Shown in pieces: positions 48,928-58,695 of a DNA stretch of 64,000 nt. The stretch covers positions 9,389,001-9,453,000 of the forward strand of contig JAMJFZ010001816.1 in assembly GCA_026225945.1 (NCBI GenBank), in the 5' to 3' direction. Below the pieces are notes generated by a model that had not been told where the DNA came from, made no database searches, and worked only from the letters and a program-made list of their open reading frames with translations. Position numbers and translations under genes: made by a program. The number at the start of each line of letters is the position of its first letter. Positions within the stretch are counted from its first letter, which is position 1. The stretch is from Cricetomys ansorgei (lineage: Eukaryota > Chordata > Mammalia > Rodentia > Nesomyidae).

Positions 48928-48980
48928 AAACCAACAAACAAATAAACAAACAAAAAACAAAAAGAAAAGAAAAGAGAAAA
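48928..48980. repeat. A-rich (CAAA/AAAG) low-complexity tract
   Basis: 'aacaaacaaataaacaaac' followed by A-rich 'aaaagaaaagaaaagag' sequence. It may be the tail of a lost retroposon, but no body is recognisable. Confidence 0.85.
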
Positions 48981-49140
48981 TTAAGTCCAGCTTGTGTGGC
49001 AGAAGCATCGATGATAGGCATAAACATGGTTTTTGGAAGCAGCAGGCTGTGATCATGAACATTCATGTGGGCTATTTTAGACTGCAATTAAGTATGACTA
49101 AGTTCAACCTGAAGTTTGGCTTCATGGACTAAATTCACAA

Positions 49141-49423
49141 GGACCCAGATATCACACAGGGACCTGGACATCACACAGGCAACTGGCCATTAAGCAGGTA
49201 CTGGACATCCTGTAAGCACCATGGCCTCCTGCAGGTACCATGACCTCCTGCAGGCTCCAGGGCCTCACATACGCACCAGGACAACCTGTAGGTACCAAGA
49301 CCTCCTGCAGTTACCTGGACATCATACAGACAGCAGAACATTACTGAGGCACCAGGACTTCGTACAGGCACCAGGACATCCTGCAGGCACCAGGACACTA
49401 GGCAGGCACCTGGACACATGTGG
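49141..49423. repeat. 19-bp minisatellite, about 15 units
   Basis: Fifteen head-to-tail units of 18-19 bp with consensus GCACCAGGACATCCTGCAG. Unit starts are 49141, 49160, 49179, 49198, 49216, 49235, 49254, 49273, 49292, 49311, 49330, 49349, 49368, 49387 and 49406. The right-hand units (49349-49405) are nearly identical and the left ones diverge. The array is GC-rich within AT-rich DNA and stops exactly where the L1 tail begins at 49424. Because 19 is not a multiple of 3, open frames on both strands are repeat artefacts. Confidence 0.95.
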
Positions 49424-49424
49424 G

Positions 49425-49600
49425 TTTTATTATTTTAACTTTTATTATCTTTTGAGATTTTCATCTGTGAATATTATATTTATAACTTTACACTCCACCC
49501 CATACTCTCTTCCCCCACAGTCTTTCCCCCTTTCCTCTCTTCTATCTCCCTTATTTCCTCTTAACTAATGATGTCTTCTCTTTCCATTTTTATTACTACA

Positions 49601-49646
<46 letters not shown>

Positions 49647-49664
49647 ATGTATATATAAATACAG
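49425..49664 (-). mobile_element. L1 3' terminus, minus strand (left part)
   Basis: Terminal part of a minus-strand old rodent L1: T-rich start (complement of the A tail), 'tatcttttgagattttcatc', C/T-rich 'tcttcccccacag', then (CA)n at 49604-49645 and 'tatataaatacagcttgc'. This is the mirror image of the (GT)n-bearing 3' UTR at 29.5-30.5 kb. It is interrupted here by a B1. Confidence 0.85.
49604..49645. repeat. (CA)n microsatellite inside L1 3' UTR
   Basis: About 21 CA units at the position equivalent to the (GT)20 of the L1 at 30.3 kb. Confidence 0.95.
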
Positions 49665-49676
49665 CTTGCAGAGTCC

Positions 49677-49846
49677 TGTTTTGTTTTGTTTTGTTTTGTT
49701 ACAGGATTTTTGAGACAGGGTTTCTCTTATAACTCTGGCTGTTCTTAAACTAACTCTACTGACCTGGCTGGTCTTAAACTCAAAGAGATCCACCTGCCTT
49801 TGCCTCCCAAGTGCTGGGATTAAGGGCATGTGCCAACACCACTTGG
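49677..49846 (-). repeat. B1 SINE inserted in L1, target duplication visible
   Basis: Complete minus-strand B1: left tail (TTTTG)n, 'ttttgagacagggtttctct', 'gacctggctggtcttaaact', 'cctcccaagtgctgggatta' and 5' end 'aacaccacttggc'. It is flanked by 'cttgcagagtcc' (49665-49676) and 'cttgctgagtcc' (49847-49858), a 12-bp target-site duplication with one difference. It therefore landed in an L1 that was already present. Only the duplication and the tail fix the edges, and they agree. Confidence 0.95.
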
Positions 49847-49858
49847 CTTGCTGAGTCC

Positions 49859-50690
49859 ATTTTATGTTGCTCACTGTTTAGGAATCAGGTAGCTCTTTCC
49901 TAAAAAACCTGATTCTTCCCTCTTTGAGCAGTCACTAATTGCCTATAATTCTTCATCTATGAATCAGACCATGATCTATGTTGGAATGTCAACTGGTATT
50001 GTCAAAATGGAAGTCCTACTTAGGTGACCACATTATTAAGATTTTATGGTGCAACCACATGTCATATGCAGAAGTTCTTACCACACAATCAACTGTGTGG
50101 TTCTCTATCACTTATATTCATTTTATCCACCTTTCTACAAAGTTCCTTAAGCTTTAGGTACTGGTGTTGTATTTTAGGTGTATCAATGATAATGTGTACC
50201 CTCTATTCAGTTGCTCTCTGCTTTTTCATAAATTGTGAATTTCTGTGGTAATCTTTACTGAAAAAAGAAGCATCTTTAATGAAGGATAAGAGCTAAATTT
50301 TCTGTGGATGAAAACATAGGTATTTTAAATTAGTTGGGAAATATATTGATTTAGGAAAGTGACAGTTGTAGGTTTTCCATCATCCATGACCTCACTAGCT
50401 ATAGATATTAAACTGAATTTCTAGTATGAGGCATAAATTTTCTCCTCTGGAGTGAGGCTTCAGTCCAATAAATTGTTGGTTATCCTCGAGATATCAATAA
50501 CACTATTGCACCTTTAAATTTATCTTGCCAGGCTCATCATTATTATGTTCATAGTATTTACAGCTGGGTAGGACTTTTAATTGCTTTTCTCTATCTGGGA
50601 TGAACAGTTTTACCCAGTAAGCATTTGGGTGATGTTGTAGCTGCAATTGCTGGTCACTGTATACACTGGTCACTCATTCACACTCATACA
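49859..50690 (-). mobile_element. L1 3' UTR, minus strand (right part)
   Basis: Continues the L1 broken by the B1: 'tttatgttgctcactgttta', 'gacagttgtaggttttccat' (50361), 'catgacctcactagctatag' (50384), 'agtgaggcttcagtccaata' (50451), 'actattgcacctttaaattt' (50501), 'cagctgggtaggacttttaa' (50561). Sequence order matches one continuous L1 3' UTR read on the minus strand. No open frame. Confidence 0.85.
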
Positions 50691-51380
50691 TCTGAGATAA
50701 ACCTTGCCATTCCTCTTGAGCCTCATTTAGGTAAGGTTTTACTAATCCCACAAGGCTGTGGAATTTAAGTCCTAAATATACCCTCACCCATGTCAACAAT
50801 ATACATTCACTGGAGAGTTCACTCAAGACTTCCTCTGCTCCCTACAAGAAGAAGTCACATGATTTCCATAATCAGCATTCAACACATTCACAAGTTGACC
50901 TTCCAATGACATATTGGAACAAGAGAAGATGTTTGAAAGGAGAACAATTATTTATTTCACACACATACAGGGTATCTGAGGGTTAGAAAATGTGAGAAAC
51001 ACAAAAATATAAACAATTAATTTTAAATATTAATGACAATGACAAGATGGGAATGCAGACAATGACTGATGAGGTTAGTTCCAGGGATTTTTAAAAGTTT
51101 GTTTTGCTTGGGATTCATGACTTTTTTGCTTATATTTAACAGTCAATCCTATTATATTGTGTTAATGTAAACTACTAAGGGGAAAAGATTATATCTGTTT
51201 TCCATACAAATATTCTGAGAAAGTTAATAATCTGAACAAAAATATGCAATTAAGTTGGAAATTTTGCTACAAATTTGTTAATGAAATGTTATATGTTTAA
51301 AAAAATGTCTATACAAAGACTGAGATTAAATTACAAAAGTTGAATTTTAGCCCAAATGCACTGCTTTTAGTTTATGTTGA
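50691..51380. other. Single-copy DNA, nothing assigned
   Basis: No gene or repeat recognised. Some of the left part may still belong to the L1. Confidence 0.45.
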
Positions 51381-51595
51381 AAAGGACTGGAACAAGCTCA
51401 GTGGTAAAGAACACTCGTACCCATTCTAGAGAACACAGTAAACATATATAGACTCTCACAACAACCTCTAACTCCAGTGCTAGGTAATCCAATGAACTCT
51501 TCTGGGCTTCACAGGCAACAGGCACACATTTGATGCACAGACATGTATGCAGACAAAAGACTCATATACCCAAAATAAAAATAAATCTTTAATTT
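51381..51595 (+). repeat. B3 SINE, plus strand
   Basis: tRNA-derived head 'aaaggactggaacaagctca', then 'gtggtaaagaacactcgtac', 'caacctctaactccagtgct', 'tgaactcttctgggcttcac', 'tttgatgcacagacatgtat', 'gcagacaaaagactcata' and the tail 'aaataaaaataaatcttt'. The 'taactccagtgc' and 'gcacagacatgtatgcagac' parts distinguish B3 from B2. Confidence 0.85.
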
Positions 51596-51683
51596 CTGTT
51601 GAAGAAAATACACATTTCAAAATCAGCATTACTGACTAGAAATGCATTTTTTTGGAGTGAAAGTAAGAAGTTATTATGAAGAG

Positions 51684-52230
51684 TGTGTGTAAAGAGAGGT
51701 AGGATTGCATGTACGTGAGAAGACTCAATCAAGAAGCTTCTCATGCTTCTTTGTCCTTGAAAGAGAATGAAGAGTAGAATGTCAGCTAGAAAGCTAAACT
51801 TAATTGCAACTCCTCACAGTCTCTCCCCTCCCCTAGAGAACATCGAGTCCAGTAGTGCTACACCCCTCACCCCGAACTGCCCCTCCTTGCTTATCAGAAA
51901 ATTCCCAACCTCTCTGTGCAAACACCAGGCATGCTCCTTAAGACATTCTTTGTTTTCCTACCTCCTCACCCATCCCTTGTAGTATTGGTCACCAGCCCCT
52001 GTCAATACCTACCAATTATTTTAGAGGTTAACCTCCTGGGCCAATCCTGAAACGCTAAGGCGTTCTTTTCCTATATAAACTCAACTCTCCCTGTGAGCAG
52101 GGAACTACCACACCTGCTGTGTCAGGGAGGCATTTGGCCTGGGCTCCAGTCTGAATTAAAGAGACCCCGTGTGTTTTGCATCAGATCGGACTCCTTGTTG
52201 GTTATTGGGGATCTGAATGTGGACACAACA
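51684..52230 (+). mobile_element. Retroviral-type solo LTR (gammaretrovirus/ERV1-like)
   Basis: Has the parts of an LTR in order: C-rich U3, a CCAAT box at 52041-52045, a TATA box (CTATATAAA) at 52071-52079, a poly(A) signal ATTAAA at 52155-52160, then a U5-like 'tttgcatcagatcggactcc' and a final ...ACAACA. The right edge (52230) is good. The left edge is set by the copies of 'tatgaaga' at 51675-51682 and 52231-52238, which is long for a retroviral duplication, so it is uncertain. No viral gene accompanies it: it is a solo LTR and not capable of producing virus. Confidence 0.7.
52041..52079 (+). promoter_or_regulatory. CCAAT and TATA boxes of the solo LTR
   Basis: CCAAT at 52041-52045 and CTATATAAA at 52071-52079, about 30 bp apart, in the expected place upstream of the LTR's R region. 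Both look intact. Whether the promoter is used cannot be told from sequence. Confidence 0.6.
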
Positions 52231-52589
52231 TATGAAGATATTTTTCTTTCTATACTGTAATGAGAAGCAAGTTGCTTCAAGGTAAATGTAATCCTGTTTC
52301 TAATCATATCAAGACCCTAACCAGGATAAAAATACAAGAATTCTTATTAAAAACCATCAGAAATATTAAACACAAGGAAATAAACTTTTTTAAATTGTTG
52401 AAGTATAATATTTCCGTGGAAGTACTTAATAGCTATTAACACAGTTATTGGTGTCTATCCATAAACTAAACATATGGTCCTATTGCTAAAGATAACACCT
52501 ACACAACTTATTGAACAGGAGACGTGCCTATCTAAGGTCTTCTTCAGTATGAAGGTAATGAGAATTATTCTGCATTCTAGCAAAGGAGA
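52231..52589. other. AT-rich DNA, nothing assigned
   Basis: No feature recognised between the LTR and the next L1. Confidence 0.5.
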
Positions 52590-53950
52590 AAGATAAACAC
52601 CAATCCAGTTATAAATATGTATCTACAAGAGTCTCCAACCTGCAAAATATGCTGATACAATAGTGGAACAAATCTAGTGGAAATAGCCAACAAACATCTC
52701 ATTTAACATCCACTCCATGAGATGGAACTGATACTCTTGTGTGGGCAAGAGCCTGAAACTAAATAGACCAGGGAAAAGTGGAAATTCAGATACTACTGTT
52801 CTGCTAAAGGAACATAGCAGTAATATGATTCCTAATGATATTGTGCTATACTTTTAGGTCTGTATCTTTCTTAGCCAAATCCAAAGAAGTTGGTTCTTAC
52901 AAAAGACTAAAACAAATACAGAGATCCACAGGTAGACATTATGCAGACGGTGAGAGACATTTGAAAACTCAGCACTAAAAGAGATGTCTCTATCAAATCC
53001 CTCCATTCAGGACTCTGGAAACTCTCAAGAAGAGATGCAGAAACAAAGTAAGAGCCATGAGGGTGATATCTATGAGGGTAACCCTAGAGAGGACTCTTAG
53101 TAGTGGAGGATATTGAGTTGGAACCTACAATCTTCCATATCTAGGCAGGGCTTCCAGTGGTAAGAATGGAACACTAACCCATTGCCCCATGGGAAGTTGT
53201 GGGTGTGGACAACCAATTTCTGGCTTTTGGCCCATGCTCAGGGAGGACACCAAGAAAAATGCCTTATAGACACTATAGACTTGAGACACATATAAACTCA
53301 GAGATATTGAGGCACCATGCACAGGGCCTGCACTGTATCAGGTACTACAGGTGAAAGGAGAAGTGGACATACGTTTCCATCTCTAAACCTGAAGCTATCT
53401 CCAATTGATAGCCACGTGCATTTAGCATTCTTCAAAAGAGTTACAATGAGTATATAAACCAATCTTAAAGACAGGTCATATGCCCTAAAGTACATGGCTG
53501 ACAACAACAAACTCTATGGTCTCTTTGAAGATTCTTTTTCTCAGAATGTTAAGTAGGGGCTTTTATTTTATTTATTTTATTTTTATTAAAAATATAAAAT
53601 ATTTTTATTTATTTTGTTTATTTTCTGTTTTTACATTTACAGGCCCTTGACATATAAATTATGGCTTCTGGTTTGGGATTTTTAATGGCATTTCTTCATG
53701 TATAACATGTGTGCCACTGTATCTATATGTGTTTTCCGTGCCTTTTCTTTAGCTCTTTTTCTTGTTTGGCTGTTTGGCCATCTTCTGATTTGTTTGATTT
53801 TTATTTACATTATTCTATTTAATCTTATGTTATTATTTTTCCTTTGATATCTAGTTCTTCCTAAGGAAGATACTCAAAGGGTATATATCTGGATGGGAGG
53901 GGTGGGAGGAACTGGGAGGAGTAAAGGGAAGGGAAATTATAATGAATTAC
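52590..53950 (+). mobile_element. L1 3' UTR (Lx-like), plus strand, ~1.35 kb
   Basis: In order: 'aacctgcaaaatatgctgat' (52637), 'actccatgagatggaactga' (52711), 'tgatattgtgctatactttt' (52835), 'agacattatgcagacggtga' (52934), 'gcacagggcctgcactgtat' (53319), T-rich sequence, and a G-rich terminus 'ggatgggaggggtgggagga' (53892). Part of it is homologous to the L1 at 6.55 kb. It is 5'-truncated and has no ORF2. The small minus-strand frames at 53125-53322 and 53298-53510 are shadows. Confidence 0.8.
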
Positions 53951-53956
53951 AGCATA

Positions 53957-54372
53957 TGACCATCCTTCCAGCCTCAAGTTCCTAGTTATCTTGTCAGTGT
54001 CAGGTATGGGCTTCCGGACAGTCATTGGTTGTCCACTCTCACAACTTCTGTGCGACCATTACCCCAGCACATCTGTCAGGCAGGACAGATTGTAAGTCAA
54101 AAGCCCTTTGATTGGGTTTGTATTCCAGTCTCAACAATGGAAGCCTGGCCTAGATGCAGAAGATTGCCGGTTTGGCTCAATATCATCAGTTAGGGTCCCT
54201 GTCAAAGATTCCAGGAAATTTCTACTACACTAGGTTTCCACATCACCTCCCACCAAATGCCCTCAAATTCCAATCGTCACCCCTTTACTCGCTGCCTTCC
54301 TTCTGCCCCCTTCAGCTGATCCCTTCAGTCCCTATCCCCACAGGCCCCCAGTCAGCCTGCCAAAGGGGAGGC
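53957..54372 (-). mobile_element. Inverted part of an L1 3' region
   Basis: Minus-strand L1 sequence: 'ttggttgtccactctcacaa' (54027), 'taccccagcacatctgtcag' (54060), 'caatggaagcctggcctag' (54136), 'ctactacactaggtttccac' (54222). The stretch at 53990-54120 aligns with 59770-59890, a minus-strand L1, in the same orientation. It abuts a plus-strand L1 terminus at about 54373. The arrangement suggests one 5'-inverted insertion. Confidence 0.7.
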
Positions 54373-54840
54373 GAGATTGAAGGAATCAAAGGGGTTGAGG
54401 TCACCAAGAGAACATAGCCTACTTAATCAACTAAGTAGGACTCTTATGGGCTCACGGAGACTGGCCTGGAAATCATGGATCCAGCATGGGTCTGTGTCAG
54501 GTCCTCTGACATATGCTTTGTTTGCTAGCTTGGTGTTTTTAGTGGGATTCCTTGCAATAGGAGTGAGGTTGTCTCTGATCCTTTGCATGGGCTAGGGACA
54601 CTTTTTCTCCTGCTGTGTTGCCTAGCCCAGCCTTGTTTGTTTGTGCCTAGTCTTATTGTATTTTGTTGTGCCAGGTGTGTTCTTTTCTGAGAAGAAACTG
54701 TGGGGGAGTGGATTTAGGGGAGAGGGGAGAGAGAGGTACTGGAAGGAGTGGAGGTAGGGGAAATTGCTCTCAGGATGTATTGGGAAAACATGTAGTGTAT
54801 AAAAAAATAACTATCTTCGATTTAAAAAAAAAACATTTCT
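54373..54840 (+). mobile_element. L1 3' terminus, plus strand, partner of the inverted part
   Basis: Plus-strand L1 end: 'tatgggctcacggagactgg' (54446), 'ccagcatgggtctgtgtcag' (54481), 'tcctctgacatatgctttgt' (54502), 'ctagcttggtgtttttagtg' (54526), 'tgctgtgttgcctagcccag' (54612), 'gtctctgatcctttgcat' (54570), purine-rich end, 'caggatgtattgggaaaac' (54771) and an A-rich tail. The last motif also ends the L1 at 63.7-63.9 kb. With the inverted segment to its left it forms the twin-primed pattern. Confidence 0.8.
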
Positions 54841-54882
54841 CAGATAAAAAAATTAAAAAGCGACAAACAAAATGTTGAAGAC

Positions 54883-55033
54883 TGGGCATGTTGTCACACA
54901 CGTTTAATCTCAGCGATTGGTAGGCAGATGCAGGTGGATCTCCGTGACTTCGGAGTAGCCGGACTACTTGGCAAGGTCCAAGTTTTCCAGCATTAGTTAG
55001 TAAGCAACTGAAAGCTGAGATACAAAAAAGGAA
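54883..55033 (+). repeat. B1 SINE, diverged, plus strand
   Basis: 'gactgggcatgttgtcacac', 'acgtttaatctcagcgattg', 'gcagatgcaggtggatctcc', 'gtgacttcggagtagccgga' and a poor 3' half ending in a short A-rich tail. It follows the A-rich end of the L1, a common landing place for SINEs. Confidence 0.78.
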
Positions 55034-55223
55034 GTTGAACAGTTGTTTGAGAGAGGAGACTACTTAACGAAGGTACCAGAAAATTTGGCTGGGAAGTCCG
55101 AGGGTGTACCTTTTGTGTCATCCCTCGAGATGAGATAGTCTATTTGAAGATGCAGTGTCCTTTCAATTAACTATGTGTCATAGTCAGTTTTGACAACTTA
55201 TACAAACTTAGGCAAACTTGGTA

Positions 55224-56053
55224 TGCTGGCTAGTTTTATGTCAACAGGATATAACCCAGTGTCATCTAGGGTCATCAGAGAAGAGATCACCTCGACTGAG
55301 AAAATGCCTCCATAAGATCGGGTTGTAGACAAGTCTATGAGGCATTTTTTTAAATAAGTGTTGAGATGGTGTAGTCCTGCGTGATGGAATCTTCTTGCAC
55401 CAAGTGGCCTGCCACCGCCACCAGCCTCTTCCTCCGGAGTTTCAGGTCACCAACCGCCCCCTGTAGGCCAAGAGGCTTGGTGGAGCGTGACCACCCGGGA
55501 CACGCATCTCCAATTATATAGGCATATACTCTGAATACCAGTGACCATGGGCTTGGGTGAAACTTACGACCCAATAATTCCCATTGGCTTAGGACATCCT
55601 ATGTGGGAGTGGCCTTGCCTGTGTATGGAGTTTGAGTCAGTGTATCCAGTTCGCAGAGTAGAGACGCATTATTTCTAAATTTGGATGGGTTTAAGCCAGG
55701 TCTGAAGTGTGGAACAAGGAACACCTACTGTTCCCACCCTCTGGGGGTAACACAGGGTTCAAATTAGCTCTTAGTCCCACAAGATGGGAGTGCACAGTCA
55801 ATTGTGGATGGAGACAGCCCTGAGGTGGTAGTCCTAGGTTCTATAAGAAGGCAGAGAAAGCAAGCCTTGAGGAATAAGCCAGTAAACAGCATCCTCCAGG
55901 GCTTCTGTATCAGCTCCTGCTTTTAGGTTCTTACCCTGTTTTTGCATGGCTTCCCTCAATGGACTGTGACTCATAAGCCACATAAACACATTCACTCTCA
56001 AGTTGTTATAGTCATGGTGTTTCATTATAGCAACAGAAAACCTAAGTAAGACA
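55224..56053 (+). mobile_element. URR1-like hAT element split by an LTR
   Basis: Left part: 'tgctggctagttttatgtca' (55224), 'actgagaaaatgcctccata' (55294), 'agatcgggttgtagacaagt'. Right part: 'ttctataagaaggcagagaa' (55839), 'ccagtaaacagcatcctcca' (55879), 'ggctccctcaat'-type text and 'catggtgtttcattatagca' (56013), ending 'aacctaagtaagaca'. The two parts make one URR1 when the 412-bp LTR and one target duplication are taken out. Nonautonomous, with no transposase. Confidence 0.8.
55370..55781 (-). mobile_element. Solo LTR (class II/ERVK-like), 412 bp, nested
   Basis: Begins TGTAGTCCTGCG and ends TCTTAGTCCCACA on the plus strand, with terminal TG...CA and short inverted ends (TGTAG/TGTGG). 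It is flanked by an exact 6-bp duplication AGATGG (55364-55369 and 55782-55787). Six-base duplications are typical of ERVK-class integrations. GC content is far above the host DNA. A TATA-like 'CCTATATAATTGG' on the minus strand near 55511-55523 suggests that orientation. I cannot name the family. There is no viral gene. Confidence 0.85.
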
Positions 56054-56400
56054 CCTGGGAGCTTTGAATGTCATTTGAGGCATTGTCTCTATTACATTGA
56101 CCTGTGGGCATATCAGTGGTACACGGATTTTTGTTTTCTGTTTTTGTTGTTGTTGCTGTTATTTGATTTTGTTTTTTCTCCTGATTGATACAGAAAGGTT
56201 CAGGCCACTATTTCAGTGCTAGTCTTGGTAGTCAGGCCTGTGATGTCTAAGAAATCTGACTCAGTAAGATAGCAGAAGCAAAACAGTAAAAGCTGTATTT
56301 CATAATTTCTATTTCAGTCCTGCATCCATATTTCTGGCCCCAGATGCTGCAGTGGCTTCTCTCAATGATAAATAGTGAAAAGAATGCATGGTGAGATAAA
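56054..56400 (+). mobile_element. Second URR1-like copy, diverged, directly adjacent
   Basis: Immediately after the first copy: 'gagctttgaatgtcatttga', 'ttacattgacctgtgggcat' (56092), then a T-rich patch, 'gactcagtaagatagcagaa' (56260), 'ccagatgctgcagtggcttc' (56339), 'tctcaatgataaatagtg'. The order matches URR1 in the same orientation, with more decay. Confidence 0.55.
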
Positions 56401-58599
56401 TCTTTCTTCTTCCAATTTTTTTTTCATGTTTTATCACAAGAATGGAAGAGCAAACTAGGAACCATGTCACTATAATTAAATCCAGTACACATTATCTCAT
56501 TAAACTATATCATGGTTTAAAAGATTTGGTCCCACAGCACCATAAATTTTCAATACTGTTCAATTCAAATACAGACACGGGCACACATGCACATAGACAC
56601 ACACAAACACAAATACATATATACATATATTTATATTTGATATTTTAAATTTTCAGTATATAGTTGTGAATATGACACCATACCCCATGTGAACTCCAAA
56701 TAAATATTAAAATATACACATAAATATAACTACTTTATAATAACAAAATAATATAGTCCATAATGGAAATTGATTAGATCATTGATTATTAAAGTATGTG
56801 ACTAAAGACTTTTTCTGATAACATTTTTAAACAAAGGTGAAGAAAATGTTCACTTGCTGTCTCCTTAGAATTAAACAAGTTTGTAAGAATTACAGGGAAA
56901 AATATAAGAGTTGGAACTACATATACGACAATCCAGCATGAGGACTTAATTTACATTGTAGCCATTAGAAAATTCAGAAAGCATTATTGGCATAAAAGTA
57001 AAAAATTAAGTGCTCAATATGTAACCTGTACTGACTACTACAATGGTGCAAACAACAATTTTTCTTGCAAGGGTTTTGAGCATTTGGATACATCACAAAA
57101 TTAAAAAGATATTTTTAGACAGAATAATAAAATGATCATTACTTTATAGTGTTGATTACACAACATGAAAGGCACAGTTATAGCACAGATGGTCCATGTT
57201 AGTTCATATCCAAATGACTTCAATATAATATAACAAAGAATACATAATTTGGAGGTGATGCTTAAGCATAGACAGTAGTTTACATGAGAAAATCATATGA
57301 AGCTCCTTTACTTGTAGCAATGCTACCAACATTTCACCTAACACTTGGCTAATAACATGAGAAATTATTAAAATATTAAACTTAAATGATGATATAAATT
57401 TATACAGATTTTAAAACTGTACTGAAATGTTCATGTGCCCCAACTCTAAAGGGAAGGTGTTATATCATACTTTGGTATTGTATACAAAGGCTTCAAGGTA
57501 TTTAAAATGATACACTTTAGTTTCAAATCCAGGAAATAGTGTATATGCAGCTTGTCAGCTTGCTTTGAAAATGTAGAGGAGGATGATAAGTCATACTTGC
57601 ATTTGAAATATAAACTACATACACATCATTGCAAGCTCAATAACCAGCTAATGAATAATGACACTTATTGTCACTTTCATTCTCATTCTATAAAAAGAAA
57701 AAAAAATAAGCTGAACCCAGTGATCTAAAGAATGGAATGTTTTAATTAAAGGAATCTTTGTTTACTAATCTGGTCATGTGAATATTAATATGTTACAGTA
57801 TTTATAATAGCACTAACTTTCTTATATGAAGATACAACAGCCTTAATATCTCTATGTTTTTCTGTTTTAGGGATATTCTTATTTATGTAAATGCATGCTT
57901 TTGTTACTAGTTTCTCTAAATAACAAGATCCCTGTTCTGTCTAAGCTGATATAATACATGGACAACCACTTTGTTTCATAATCTAATTTGATTTTAACAA
58001 AACAGTGCCAAATACAAATCTCATTAAATGGGGAATGAAACTGTTTGGATTCTATGTAACCTGAATTGGCTTTTAATGTTCTAGTAGGTTTGAAAATTTA
58101 AAGAGCCAAGTATATTATTTCTGTATAGCTAGGAGTCATGTTGCATAAAATAATCATTAAAATTATTTACCCAAAGTGGGGTGGCCATGTATAAGATTTG
58201 ATCTTGGTGACTCATATCATCATATAGACTATTCACATTACTCACCATCACAAGCACAGTTACCAGCATTCTTCAGCCATTACAAATTAAATATACCTTT
58301 CAATATAGGACCTAAAGTCCACTTCCTTTTGAGTAAACATTTTTAAAGTCCCTATGATTTATGACCATGTTCACAGCAGTGCTCTTCTTTGTTCCTATAG
58401 TAAATTTTTGATTTTGAATTGATTATTTTCATTTTGTAGATTTGTCTCAATTTTGGTACACTTTTGTAACTGGAAGCACACATATGATGGATGATTGATA
58501 GCTTCTTAGTGAACAAAAGTTATATAAGGAAAGTTACATAAGGAGTGCTTGGTACTGCATCTGCTTTTTCCACATTAAAATGTATTTTCAAAGTCTTCA
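56401..58599. other. AT-rich single-copy DNA with a short CA/TA patch
   Basis: No gene. An interrupted CA-to-TA stretch sits at 56571-56640. The rest is AT-rich and matches nothing I know. Confidence 0.5.
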
Positions 58600-58695
58600 G
58601 GTGGTAGCTTATGTCATTAATACCAGAACGTGGACATCTGAGGCAGAAATATTATGAAATGGAGGCCAACCTGAGCTTCAAAATGAGTTAGGGAT
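58600..58695 (+). repeat. Decayed B1 SINE, plus strand
   Basis: 'aggtggtagcttatgtcatt', 'aataccagaacgtggacat', 'ctgaggcagaaatattatg', 'ggaggccaacctgagcttca'. This is B1 order with high divergence. The 3' third is missing. Confidence 0.72.

Noticed and set aside
49141..49423. CRISPR-like array
   Set aside because: Units are contiguous with no spacers, and the surrounding DNA is a rodent genome.
49171..49568. Repetitive 'protein' on both strands
   Set aside because: It arises from a 19-bp minisatellite, whose period is not a multiple of three, so all frames are read in turn. It is not a coding repeat.
54154..54595. Two plus-strand frames of 87 and 72 codons
   Set aside because: They fall on the inverted and direct L1 parts and have no link to L1 ORF1 or ORF2.
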